A stretch of 64,000 nucleotides of DNA. Source: Ascaphus truei (Eukaryota; Chordata; Amphibia; Anura; Ascaphidae). The stretch covers positions 20,340,891-20,404,890 of the forward strand of contig CM071579.1 of the NCBI GenBank assembly GCA_036426205.1. The letters run 5' to 3'. The translations under genes were made by a program, and so were the position numbers. The stretch's first letter is position 1. The number at the start of each line of letters is the position of its first letter. This document shows, one piece after another, positions 46,940 to 56,033 of this stretch. The notes under the pieces were generated by a model. That model saw only the letters and a list, made by a program, of their open reading frames with translations. It was not told the origin of the DNA and ran no database searches.

Positions 46940-49900
46940 ATCTCAGCATTAAACTATTGCTGCCATATGCCGCCACTACTGTTTGTATTTGCTTTGACCT
47001 CACTTTTTTCAAAATACAGCCTGTGCTTCTTTCTACCACTCTCATTATGTTTCTAACTCTATTCATATATCTCCATCTCTCCTTCCTTCGCCACTTCTCA
47101 GTTCACATGAACTCCTTTCTTACCTGCGCCCTCTGACACTGCACAGCAATATCCCATGCACTAAAACACACCCTTACAAATCATCCTCACACATTCTCTT
47201 TCTATCCATGCTTATCCTCGTTTTTGGGGATATCTCTCCCAAACCTGGTCCCTGTCTTATTTCTGTATGCTCTCGTCCTCGCCTTCCACATACAACTTCT
47301 ACTCCTTCTGGTGTCAGCCCCTCTAACCTCATACCCATCCCCTGTCACCCTCCCTCCTCTCTCCATTTCTCCTGTGCCCTTTGGAATGCTGGCTCCCATT
47401 CTAACAAGTGCCTCTCTGTGCATGACTTCTTTCTCTCTCACTCTCTGCTCCTATTTGCTATAACTGAGACCTGGCTCACTCAGTCTGACTCTGCTCTGGA
47501 AGCTGCCCTCTCATGGTGGCCTTTCTTTCTCCCACACTCTGTGCCCTCTCTTGCTTTTCCCTCCTTTGAGGCTCACACTGTCCAGATCTTCTCTCTTCTC
47601 CCTGTTCACGTGGCGGTCATCTATCGCCCACCTACCTCTACTCATCCCCCTTCTGCCTTTCTCTCTCTTTGAATCCTGGCTCTCTTTCTTTCTCTCCTCA
47701 GACTCCCTTGTTCTTCTCATTGGGGACTTCAACTGCCATATTGATGATCCCACTCTCCCTTGAGCCTCCCGTTTTCTCTCTCTAACCTCTTGTTTTGGCC
47801 TTCAACAGTGGACTGCAGCCAGCACCCTCAAGGATGGCCACTACCTAGACCTGGTTTTCACTAAACTTTTCTCTCTCTGATTCCTCCATTTCCCCCTTTC
47901 CTCTCTCTGACCATCACCTCATCTCAATTTCTCTCTCTCGCTTCTCCATCTCCATCTATCCCTCGTTTCTGCAGAGACCTGCGCTCTATTAACCTACCAG
48001 CTTTTGATTCCACTTTACGCACATCCCTCTCCTCTCTCAGCCCTGCTCCAGAAAACCTGGTCAGGAACTACAACTCTGCCCTGTCCTCCTCTCTTGATCT
48101 ACATGCCCCACTTTCTCTCTGCTGTTCCTGCCCTTCTAACCCCAGACCCTGGCTAAATTCCCACACACGCATGCTGCGTTCCTGCACTCGTTCCTCTGAA
48201 CGCCTCTGGTCACACTCGCAGACTTCCTTCACTACAAATGTATTCAATCCTGTTTCAATTCTGCCCTCTCTCAGCCTAAACAAATCTACTTTTCTTCACT
48301 ATTCAACATGCACAAGTCTAACCCACGCCAACTCTTCTTTGTCTCCCCTACTCAGACCACCCTCTGCTGCCTGTTCTTCTTCCTCAATCTCAACTTAGGA
48401 CTTTGCCGACTATTTCAAGGAAAAGGTGGAATCCATACGTCAGGCCATCCCCTATGTATCCCCCTCCCATCCTACACCTCTTCCTAACTCTCCTCCTGCC
48501 TTCCTTGACTCTTTATCAGTTGTCACAGAGGAGGATGTGCCGTTCCTGATCTCCTCTTCTCCCTCTACCACTTGCCCTCTTGAACCCATTCCCTTCCATC
48601 TCCTAAAACCTCTTGCTCCTACTATAATCCCTACACTCACACACATTTTTAACTCCTCCCTCTACTCTGGTACCTTTCCCTCTTCCTTCAAACATGCAAC
48701 AGTTATACCATTACTCAAAAACAGCAAGCACGACCCTACCTGTCATTCTAACTATCGACCTGTCTCCCTCCTGCCTTTTGCCTCTAAACTCCTTGAACGT
48801 CTTGTATTCTCTCGCTTGCTCCATTTTAGCAACACCTATTCTCTCCGCACTGCTCACTCCACTGAAACAGCTCTCACTAAAATAACTGATGACCTCCATG
48901 CTGCCAAAGACAGAGGTCATTACACTCTGCTCATATTACTCGACCTCTCTGCAGCATTTGATACTGTGGACCACCCTCTTCTCCTTCACATTCTCCATAC
49001 TCTTGGTATTCGTAACAAAGCTCTAAACTGGATCTCACCTTACCTCACCCATCATACTTTCAGCATCTCTTCTGCTAACACCTCCTCTATCTAGCTCTCT
49101 ATGGGGATACCCCGGGGCTGTCTCTTCTCTGTACACACTCTCTCTAGGTGACCTAATCACATTTCTTGAGTTCAAATATCACCTCTATGCTGATGACACA
49201 CAAATTTACTTTTCTACCCCTGACCTTACACCTGCTGTACAGACTAAAGTTTCTGAATGTCTCTCGGTTATATCATCCTGGATGGCCCTCCACCGACATA
49301 AACATAACATGGCAAAAACAGAGCTCTTCATACTTCCTCCCAAACCTGTCCCTACTACCTCCTTCCACATTACTGTTGGAAGTACTATCATTCACCCAGT
49401 AGCCCAAGCACGCTGCCTAGGGGTCACACTCGACTCCTCTCTCACATTCTCTTCTCACATTAAAAAAATAGCAAAAAACTGTTGTTTGTTTTTTTGTAAT
49501 ATTACAAAAGATACGCCCCTTCCTCTGTTGGCCGACTGCAAAAACTCTGACACAGGCCCTCATTCTCTCCCGTCTTGACTACTGTAACCTCCTGCTGTCT
49601 GGCCTTCCTGCCTCCCCTACAATCTATCCTAAATGCGGCTGCCAGAATCACTCTACTATTTCCGAAGTCTGTCTCAGCGTGTCTGCTGCTGAAATCCTTC
49701 TCCTGGCTTCCTATCAAACACCTGTGGAATGCCCTTCCCCTCAATATCCGACTAGCACCCTCTCTATCCACATTTAAGACCCACCTCAAAACACACCTGC
49801 TTAAGGAACCATACGAGTAGCTCCGTGGCTGATAATTAACACTTCATACATAAAGCTTGGCCCCCTGCAGACGCACTTATCAGAAAGCCCTTCTACTGTC

Positions 49901-50083
49901 TCTGTACGTTCTTCCTACTTGCCAATTAGATTGTAAGCTCTTTGGAGCAGGGACTCCTCTTCCTAAATGTTACTTTTAAGTCTGAAGCACTTCTGCCCTT
50001 TATGTGTTATTTATATTATGTTAATTATATGATTGTCACGTGTATTACTGCTGTGAAGCGCTATGTACATTAATGGCGCTATA
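46940..50083 (+). pseudogene. L2-type LINE, long dead copy 2
   Basis: Same family and orientation as copy 1. It shows FGDISPKPGPCLIS (about 47225), the endonuclease parts LWNAGSHSNKCLSV, VAVIYRPPTST and GDFNCHIDD (about 47725), then RT parts [19 protein letters not shown] (about 48750), [19 protein letters not shown] (about 48940) and LYADDTQIYF (about 49180). Here YADD is intact but the upstream GVPQG box is altered (GIPRG). Internal deletions, stops and frameshifts make it inactive. The 3' end has AGATTGTAAGCTCTTTGGAG and a short TACA repeat. Confidence 0.87.
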
Positions 50084-50284
50084 TACATACATACAGTTCT
50101 CCCTACCTGCCACTTAGATTGTAAGCCCCTCGGGGCAGGGACTCATTTTCCTAATGTTACTTTTATGTCTCAACTGCTTATTCCCATTATGTGTAATATT
50201 ATTGTGTCACATGTATTACTGCTGTGACACGCTGTGTACATAAATGGCGTTATATAAATAAAGATATACATACACGCATACAAT
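50084..50284 (+). pseudogene. second L2-type 3' tail, in tandem
   Basis: Directly after copy 2, the L2 3' end appears again (AGATTGTAAGCCCCTCGGGG, then GGCGTTATATAAATAAAG and a TACA-type tail). It has its own differences, so it is a separate, older and strongly 5'-truncated insertion. Copy 2 probably inserted next to it or into its tail. Confidence 0.85.
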
Positions 50285-50716
50285 CTCCCTCCTGGCTGTC
50301 TCTCTCTGGCCTGTCTCTCCCTGCCCCTATCTCTCTTTCTCCCTCTCTCCCTGTCCGTTGCTCTCTCTGCCCCTGTGTGTGTCTCTCTCTCTCTGCCCCT
50401 GTGTGTCTCTCTCTCTCTCTCTCTCTGCCCCTGTGTGTGTCTCTCTCTCTGCTCCTGTGTGTCTCTCTTTCTCCCTCTCTGCCCCTGTCTCTCTCTCTCT
50501 CTGTTGCTCTCTCTGCCCCTTTGTGTCTCTCTCTCTATGCCCCTGTGTGTCTCTCTCTCTATATGCCCCTGTGTGTCTCTCTCTCTCTCTGCCCCTGTGT
50601 GTGTCTCTCTCTCTCTCTGCCCCTGTGTGTCTCTCTTTCTCTGCCCCTCTCTCTCTCTGCCCCTGTGTGTCTCTCTTTCTCTGCCCCTGTGTGTGTCTCT
50701 CTTTCTCTGCCCCTGT

Positions 50717-50761
<45 letters not shown>

Positions 50762-51158
50762 CCTGTGTCTCTCTCTCTCTCTCTCTGCCCCTGTGTCTCT
50801 CTCTTTCTCTGCCCCTGTGTGTCTCTTTCTCTGCCCCTGTGTGTCTCTCTCTCTCTGCCCCTGTGTGTCTCTCTCTGCCCCTGTGTGTGTCTCTCTCTGC
50901 CCCTCTCTCTCTCTGCCCCTGTGTGTCTCTCTTTCTCTGCCCCTGTGTCTCTTTCTCTGCCCCTGTGTGTCTCTCTCTCTCTCTCTGCCCCTGTGTGTCT
51001 CTCTCTACCCCTGTGTGTGTCTCTCTCTGCCCCTGTCTCTTTCTCTGCCCCTCTCTCTCTCTCTGCCCCTGTGTGTCTCTCTTTCTCTGCCCCTGTGTGT
51101 CTCTTTCTCTGCCCCTGTGTGTGTCTCTCTGTCCTGCCTCTCTGCCTCTCTCTCTCTG
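50285..51158. repeat. (CT)n / GCCCCTGTGTGT cassette microsatellite
   Basis: Runs of CT are separated by a recurring cassette TCTGCCCCTGTGTGTC. Cassettes are spaced 20 to 50 bases apart for almost 900 bases. Because the tract lacks stops, it gives open frames of up to 322 codons of Ser, Leu, Cys and Pro in every plus frame. These are not genes. Confidence 0.97.
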
Positions 51159-51189
51159 CCCCGGGGGTTGGTGGGAAGTGATATTATTA

Positions 51190-51310
51190 TAGTAGGGCCG
51201 TGAGGTCACAAAAAAGGCGGGCCCGTCGTGCGCCACAGCCAATCACGGGAGGCCCCCGAGGGGGCGGGAGTGCGCGCGCGCATGCGCGGGAGAGGGAGAC
51301 GCGACATCTT
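51190..51310. promoter_or_regulatory. CpG-rich patch with CCAAT, GC-box and NRF1-like sites
   Basis: On the plus strand AGCCAATCACG (CCAAT box, about 51237) is followed by GAGGGGGCGGGAG (GC box, about 51260) and GCGCGCATGCGCGGG (NRF1-like, about 51276), with CG-dense sequence around them. The order and spacing resemble a TATA-less promoter reading to the right. It sits about 0.9 kb inside intron 1 of the acid phosphatase gene on the other strand. It could be part of the same CpG island, a separate transcript start, or an LTR-derived promoter. Confidence 0.4.
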
Positions 51311-51407
51311 GCACAGAGAAACACAGAGGAAAATAAAGAGACAGCTCAGGATAAAAGAGACAGCGCCCGCTGCTTAGAGAGAGTAAACCAGGTACAGACA
51401 CCGTGCA

Positions 51408-51642
51408 TCCAGAGACAGCTCCCGCTCCCTGAGAGACAGCTCCCGCTCCCTGAGAGACAGCTCCCGCTCCCTGAGAGACAGCCTCCCTCACCCCGAGAGA
51501 CAGCCTCCCTCACCCCGAGAGACAGCCTCCCTCACCCCGAGAGACAGCCTCCCTCACCCCGAGAGACAGCCCCCCTCACCCCGAGAGACAGCCCCCCTCA
51601 CCCCGAGAGACAGCCCCCCTCACCCCGAGAGACAGCCCCCTG
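51408..51642. repeat. ~21-22 bp minisatellite (GAGAGACAGC type)
   Basis: About 11 units share GAGAGACAGCxCCCxCxCCC. The first three units (CTCCCGCTCCCT) and the later units (CTCCCTCACCCC, then CCCCCTCACCCC) form successive variants, so the array changed in steps. It is followed directly by a short GT run (51645-51664). Confidence 0.92.
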
Positions 51643-51727
51643 GTTGCCGTGTGTGTGTGTGTGTATATATGTGTAAATATGCATTTGTCTATGTTTATAT
51701 TTTTTCAATTAACAATTCTAAATCACC

Positions 51728-51835
51728 AACAGGTCAGGTTTTCAGGATGTCTCAATGCACCTCTGCTAAAGCAGGGCTGTCCTGAAAACCCGACCTGTTG
51801 GAGGGTTTTGAGGACTGGGGTTAACTTCCGGGCCC
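51728..51835. mobile_element. partial palindromic MITE, same family as 25548-25707
   Basis: CACCAACAGGTCAGGTTTTC on the left faces its near-complement GAAAACCCGACCTGTTGG on the right, and the right edge carries TTGAGGACTGGGGTTAAC. These correspond to the arms of the complete palindromic element at 25548. The outer left end is missing. Confidence 0.65.
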
Positions 51836-52019
51836 CCTCTGCCCTCACTTCCGGGCCCCCCTGCCCTCACTTCCGGGGCCCCCCTGCCCTCACTTCCGGC
51901 CCCCCTGCCCTCACTTCCGGGCCCCCCCTGCCCTCACTTCCGGGGCCCCCCTGCCCTCACTTCCGGGGGCCCCCCTGCCCTCACTTCCGGGGGCCCCCCT
52001 GCCCTCACTTCCGGGCTCC
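51824..52019 (-). promoter_or_regulatory. 9-unit minisatellite of ETS (CCGGAAGT) sites in intron 1
   Basis: Nine units of 21 to 24 bases each contain ACTTCCGG (CCGGAAGT on the gene strand) followed by a GC-rich spacer and TGCCCTC. CCGGAAGT is the core of the ETS-family (GABPA/ELK) motif, which is common at vertebrate promoters. The array starts about 80 bases downstream of the donor site of the acid phosphatase exon. Unit length varies only in the C and G runs. Binding is inferred from the motif. Confidence 0.6.
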
Positions 52020-52096
52020 CCTAATGAGCCCACACAATGCAGGTGAAATTACGTCACGGTGAGGTGGTGCTCTCTCCACTTGAGTCCCTCACTCAC

Positions 52097-52216
52097 CAGG
52101 GTGACGAAGCGCAGCTGTCGGGCTTGTGTAAGAAGCGGCGCCGCCAGAGCCAGCCCCAGCAGCAGCGTTGTGATCCCCCCGAGGGAGCCGGAGCTCGGAT
52201 CGTTCTTCGCCGCCAT
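52097..52216 (-). CDS. ACP2: acid phosphatase (ACP2-like), first coding exon
   Basis: The minus-strand ATG (first base 52216, context ATCATGGCGG) opens 40 codons ending at 52097, directly followed by a consensus donor GTGAGT. The peptide starts MAAKNDPSSG, has a hydrophobic signal-peptide core (TTLLLGLALAAPLL) and ends QARQLRFVTL. Histidine acid phosphatases of the lysosomal (ACP2) and prostatic (ACP3) types have this arrangement: a signal peptide, then an LRFVTL-type strand just before the catalytic RHGDRSP motif. ACP2 hydrolyses phosphate monoesters in lysosomes as a type I membrane protein. An exon break after FVTL in phase 0 is plausible. The RHGDRSP exon was not found in the window down to 24.6 kb. 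ACP3 is the main alternative. Confidence 0.62.
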
Positions 52217-52430
52217 GATCTGTCTAACTGCCCGGCCCCGGAACTCCTTGCGCGGCGCCGCAACTGCCGGGGGCGGACACTTACTGTAACACAGGAAAAA
52301 CCTCACACCGCCATCTGTGACGCATTTAGAGTACCAACATGGCCGCCTTCCCTGCTAGGTGTACCAACGTGGCCGTTTTGCGTTCCCTCCAGGGTGTACT
52401 AACATGACCGCCTCTGGTCTGACTGAAGGG
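52217..52430 (-). promoter_or_regulatory. putative promoter/5' UTR of acid phosphatase gene with three YY1-like repeats
   Basis: Immediately upstream of the ATG the sequence is CpG-rich and carries a GC box (GGGGGCGGA at about 52270). Further upstream, three tandem units of about 33 bases (about 52331-52420) contain CCAACATGGCCGCC, CCAACGTGGCCG and CTAACATGACCGCC, close to the YY1 site (AANATGGCGGC). No TATA box was seen, which is common for housekeeping genes. The start site cannot be placed from sequence alone. Confidence 0.5.
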
Positions 52431-52868
52431 CCCTCTGCTGGTTACACAGTGATCTGCATATTAGTGTACTGAAATACCCAATTAAAAATATATATATTTA
52501 AATTCGTTTTTAATTAGTACTTCAAAAAGGTGCCACATACTGTGTCTCATACGGTGGAGTCTCCCTGAATCAGCAGTTGCTTTAACAGGTCTAGGAAACC
52601 CCCAAATATCACTGATATCACAGTCTTCAAAGGCCGACATCTCAGGACCTTGGGCGAGTCTAGTCTCCCTGAGCCTTGTACCGCGCTATGATAACTGTCA
52701 GCACTATACGAGAAAATCATGGTTACACACCCTCCAACTGTACATATTTAGCTGGACCTGTTCTAGGCCCTGTACCTATTGTATATATCTCTGCCAGTGG
52801 CTTCAACCTCAGCTAATTAAAGCAGCTGGGAGATTGATGACTTATCTGCTAATGATCAGCTAGTTATA
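52431..52868. other. unclassified sequence
   Basis: About 440 bases of AT-rich DNA between the acid phosphatase promoter and the next LTR. No exon or repeat was recognised. Its last four bases (TATA) are the left copy of the LTR target duplication. Confidence 0.4.
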
Positions 52869-53949
52869 TGTAACACCTTTTGCCCCCCCCCTATCGCAAT
52901 GGGGACCATGTGGGGAAATACAATTGTGTTACCGGGTGTGGTGCGTTACCTGATAGGCTCATAGAAGGCCTGAACCTCCGCCACTGGGAGCCTGGGGTTA
53001 CATGATCATTCGTTGAACACAGCGCCTCCACCTGTAAGGGCTCCCACCTGAGTGGGATGGTCCTCTTACAGGAACTACAATAATAAAACACGCACACAGT
53101 GTATGCTAATAACTGTTTACTATTGCTAATACTAATAACTTCGGTACCTGTACCACACAGAATAATGCACACGTGGATAATATCACCGCGGCTCAGCAAC
53201 GTCTGTACCTTGAAGGGGATACGTCTGCAGCCGGCAGGCCGCAGTCGCTGCTTAGTGTGGCCTCCGTGAAGATAGTCTATATATATATATTAGTCTCTGG
53301 TAAGATAGTCTTTATATATAGAAGGGTCTGAGCCCAGACCCAGAAATCAGGCTGCGCGCCACAGTGTATATCTTTACTTAACCAAATAGCTAAAGGGGCA
53401 GATCTGCTTCTCTAAGGCCTGTCCCTGAAGCAACCAACAAACTGGGGCAAGGGTAATCGTTATCTGGGGCCTTTGGGGGTTATCTGGCCTAGTGCAAGGG
53501 GCTACTGCTCCCCTGCACCCTCACTCACTAGCTCCCTGCGCCAACTGCCAACTGTATCTAAAAGCAACTGCCGAGAATCCTTGAGCCCTATTGGCTGTTC
53601 TGGGTCACCTGGGGCTTTCCTCCCTAGGCCTCATGGGAGTTGTAGTCCTGTGGATGCTGCTGTAACATTGGGGCCGTGTGCGCAATTGCACTGCGCATGC
53701 GCGACTTTGGAATGGCCGCCGCAACTCCCGCACTTCACATGCGCGATTACTGTGCCCCTGCGTGCAAACCATCATGGCGGCCCCCGCTAGCCGGGTGCGC
53801 CGCCGAGCCTCCCGAGACTCAAAACGCTCCCTGCTCTGGCCCCCACCTTTGGAAACAGCCGGCGGGTCCGTCGCTGGGTCCGGCGGCACCCGCGACCGCG
53901 CTGAGGCAAAGGAGGGGGTCTCTGGTAGCCAGAGGGGACCGGGGCTACA
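52869..53949. mobile_element. LTR-like element (1081 bp) with 4-bp duplication and promoter motifs
   Basis: It begins TGTAACACC and ends GGGGCTACA, flanked by TATA on both sides (52865-52868 and 53950-53953). The palindromic TGTAR...YTACA ends and the internal AACACAGCGCCTCCACCTGT match the LTRs at 37392 and 62159. Its right part holds GGAGTTGTAGTCC (complement of a ZNF143-type ACTACAACTCCC motif, about 53637) and CTGCGCATGCGCGAC (NRF1-type, about 53692). It also holds an ATG in ATCATGGCGG context at about 53773 that opens a 69-codon frame. I treat that frame as part of the LTR and not as a host exon. Confidence 0.62.
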
Positions 53950-53953
53950 TATA

Positions 53954-54194
53954 TATAAGTATGTACAAATAAAAACATAAATACACATTTTTTTTTATGG
54001 CTTTGCATAAAGTACATTTTCTGTGTTATTTATTGCGTCTTCTTCCCAGCGGTTCCTATGTCTGGAAGCGTATGGAGATATATCAATATGACAGCAAGTA
54101 AAACCAACAGGCTGGGAACAGAGCTGAGATATATGTTTGCACTAAAATGTATTCTTTAAAAAAAACAAAAAACTAAAGAATATGGCAAAACTTT
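53954..54194. other. unclassified AT-rich sequence
   Basis: AT-rich sequence with poly-T and poly-A runs. Nothing was recognised. Confidence 0.4.
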
Positions 54195-54545
54195 TACGGA
54201 TTTGGAAATCCGCCGCCCCTAGGCTCTTACATATGCTGGCCGCCTCCTTTCTTCAGCCTTCCTCTCGATGACGCTGCGGACATCACCAAAGTGATGTCAC
54301 ATGACGTCTCGGTGCCATGGTAACGCAACGTAATTTGCCGTTGCAACAAGACGCCACGTTGGTGATGTCCGCGGCGTCATTTGACTGCGAATCGGCAGAA
54401 AGTAGACAGCAAGGTTGGCGCCTGGCGCATGTAAGTGACTTCTAATCAGGCCCGAGAGCGTGGCAAAAGTATATGGGGTGGACATTTTTGCCACTCCCCA
54501 ATTTTGCCGCCCTAAGCCCGGGCCTAATTGGAAATCTGCCACTGC
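54195..54545. mobile_element. putative non-autonomous DNA element with inverted ends
   Basis: The left end reads GGATTTGGAAATCCGCCGCC and CCTAGGCTC. The right end reads TTTTGCCGCCCTAAGCCCGG and GCCTAATTGGAAATCTGCC. Reversed, the right end resembles the left in part (TTTCCAA, AGGGCGGC). The middle contains inverted CpG-rich stretches (ATCACCAAAGTGATG, GGTGATGTCCGCGGCGTCA). There is no coding capacity. Ends and superfamily are uncertain. Confidence 0.4.
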
Positions 54546-54599
54546 TCCATCTGTTGCACCTTTTCCCCACCCTAAGTGAGATCGTGCGGCTACCTGGTG

Positions 54600-55985
54600 T
54601 TGCTGGTGCGATGTGTAGCACATTAACCCCCCCCCCCCCCCCCTGGGAGATCTTGTCATGGCTATTGCTAGGTGTAGTGCTGGTTATCTGTGAGGTACAG
54701 GAGAGCTGAGGTACCCGCGATGGTGTGGGGAAGACAGGAAGGCTTTTGGGGATTCCTCTGGTTCTTTCTTCTTGGTGTCAGTGCCTCCAGACATAGGGGG
54801 CTTCAGCAAGGCTGAAGGGGGTCCCCGCTATGACAATCCTTACTCCTAATACCTCCCTCCACAAAGACTGCTGCGGAGCCAGAAGTATAGTCTTTATTAC
54901 AGCAGCCACTGCTGGTGTTGGTACAGCTTATGCTCCAGTTGATAAGGTAATCCCTGGCTTCTGGATGGTACTGGCCTGCGGGTAATGGTGAGGCCTCTCT
55001 GGATTAGGTTAGTGCCTCAGCCCAAGAGGGACTGAGCACATCTCACTCCCAGCCGGGAGGAGAGCTCAGAGCTCCTACCCCATGAAGGGATAGTCTCGAA
55101 CCCCAATCACAAACTGAAGGACCCACCCCTAAGGGCTGAACTTCATACTATAATTTAGGCACTTCCTTCCTGTAGTTCAAAGAGGGAGGGCCCAATATAT
55201 GCACCATCACTCCTGTCACTCAGGAAGTCAGTATGGAGGAGGAAAACCCCATAGGACAGCCTGTCACTGTCTGTGTCTTACTAGAACTTACATGACAGGG
55301 AAGGTAGAGAGATAGCTGGACCAGCCATCGCTATAGGCGCATACCTGTGAGGCTGGAACAGGACGTCTTGAGATACTCTGTGGTGGTATGGGGAGACATC
55401 AGGACAGGTTTTCAGTGTTAATCCCTCAGGTTACAGTGCCTCCAGCCAGTGAGGATCCTGGGGTGGCCAGGAAAGTCCGTTGCTGACACTCCTTTTGTGA
55501 ACCAGGCAGTTATCCACACAGATAGAGGTTTAACTGATGTTTATTGTCCTTTCACAGCAAGTCATAGCATTCCCTCTCCCTGAAGGGAACCTCCAAGGCT
55601 TTAGGCCCATGTATGCTCCTCATGAGCCCCTCCTTTACCTCCGTAGGGAATAAATGGTATGATGTTACCCACTCCACAGGGGGAGGGAAGAGAGCCCTGA
55701 CTTCTGGGAGAGTGTCAGTATATACCCAGGGGATGGGCTTGTAACCCTGCCCCATAACAGGGCAGGTCCGATACTGACAGGCATCACATCATGGGCATGT
55801 GACCCAGCCAGTATCCTCCCAGGGATGACACTCTCAGGTTGTTGTTAGGCCCGCCCCTGGATACCGTAACAATGCATCCAGGCTGCATCCAGGCTTATTG
55901 AAAGGGCTTATCCCTCACAGAGCCTGTACCTAGCAGGACTTATACTGTGAGGGCCCAAAAGAAGGATAGCGGCCGGAGGGATAGG
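54600..55985 (-). mobile_element. two LTR-like segments of the 37392/62159 family
   Basis: The stretch contains two non-identical segments with the same landmarks: a TGGTGTGGGGAAGACAGGA or TGGTATGGGGAGACATCAGGA box, then ACAGTGCCTCCAG, then a TTTATTACAGC or TTTATTGTCCTT box. The left one is at about 54715-54910 and the right one at about 55380-55560. The boxes occur in the same order in the LTR at 62159-63041. Exact ends and target duplications could not be fixed. A poly-C run of about 16 lies at 54627-54642. No coding region was found. Confidence 0.45.
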
Positions 55986-56033
55986 CTATATAAACATAAA
56001 GATTAATACAATAATATGAAGCAGGTTGTGACT

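Noticed and set aside
50224..51242. Open frames of 227-322 codons (Ser/Leu/Cys/Pro-rich and Arg/Glu/Gln-rich)
   Set aside because: The CT/GT cassette repeat lacks stop codons in every frame. The peptides are low-complexity copies of the repeat.
53676..53980. Exon 1 of a second host gene starting at the ATG in ATCATGGCGG (about 53773)
   Set aside because: It lies inside a segment with LTR ends and a 4-bp duplication, and the frame runs out through the LTR end. The promoter-like motifs are reported as a finding instead.
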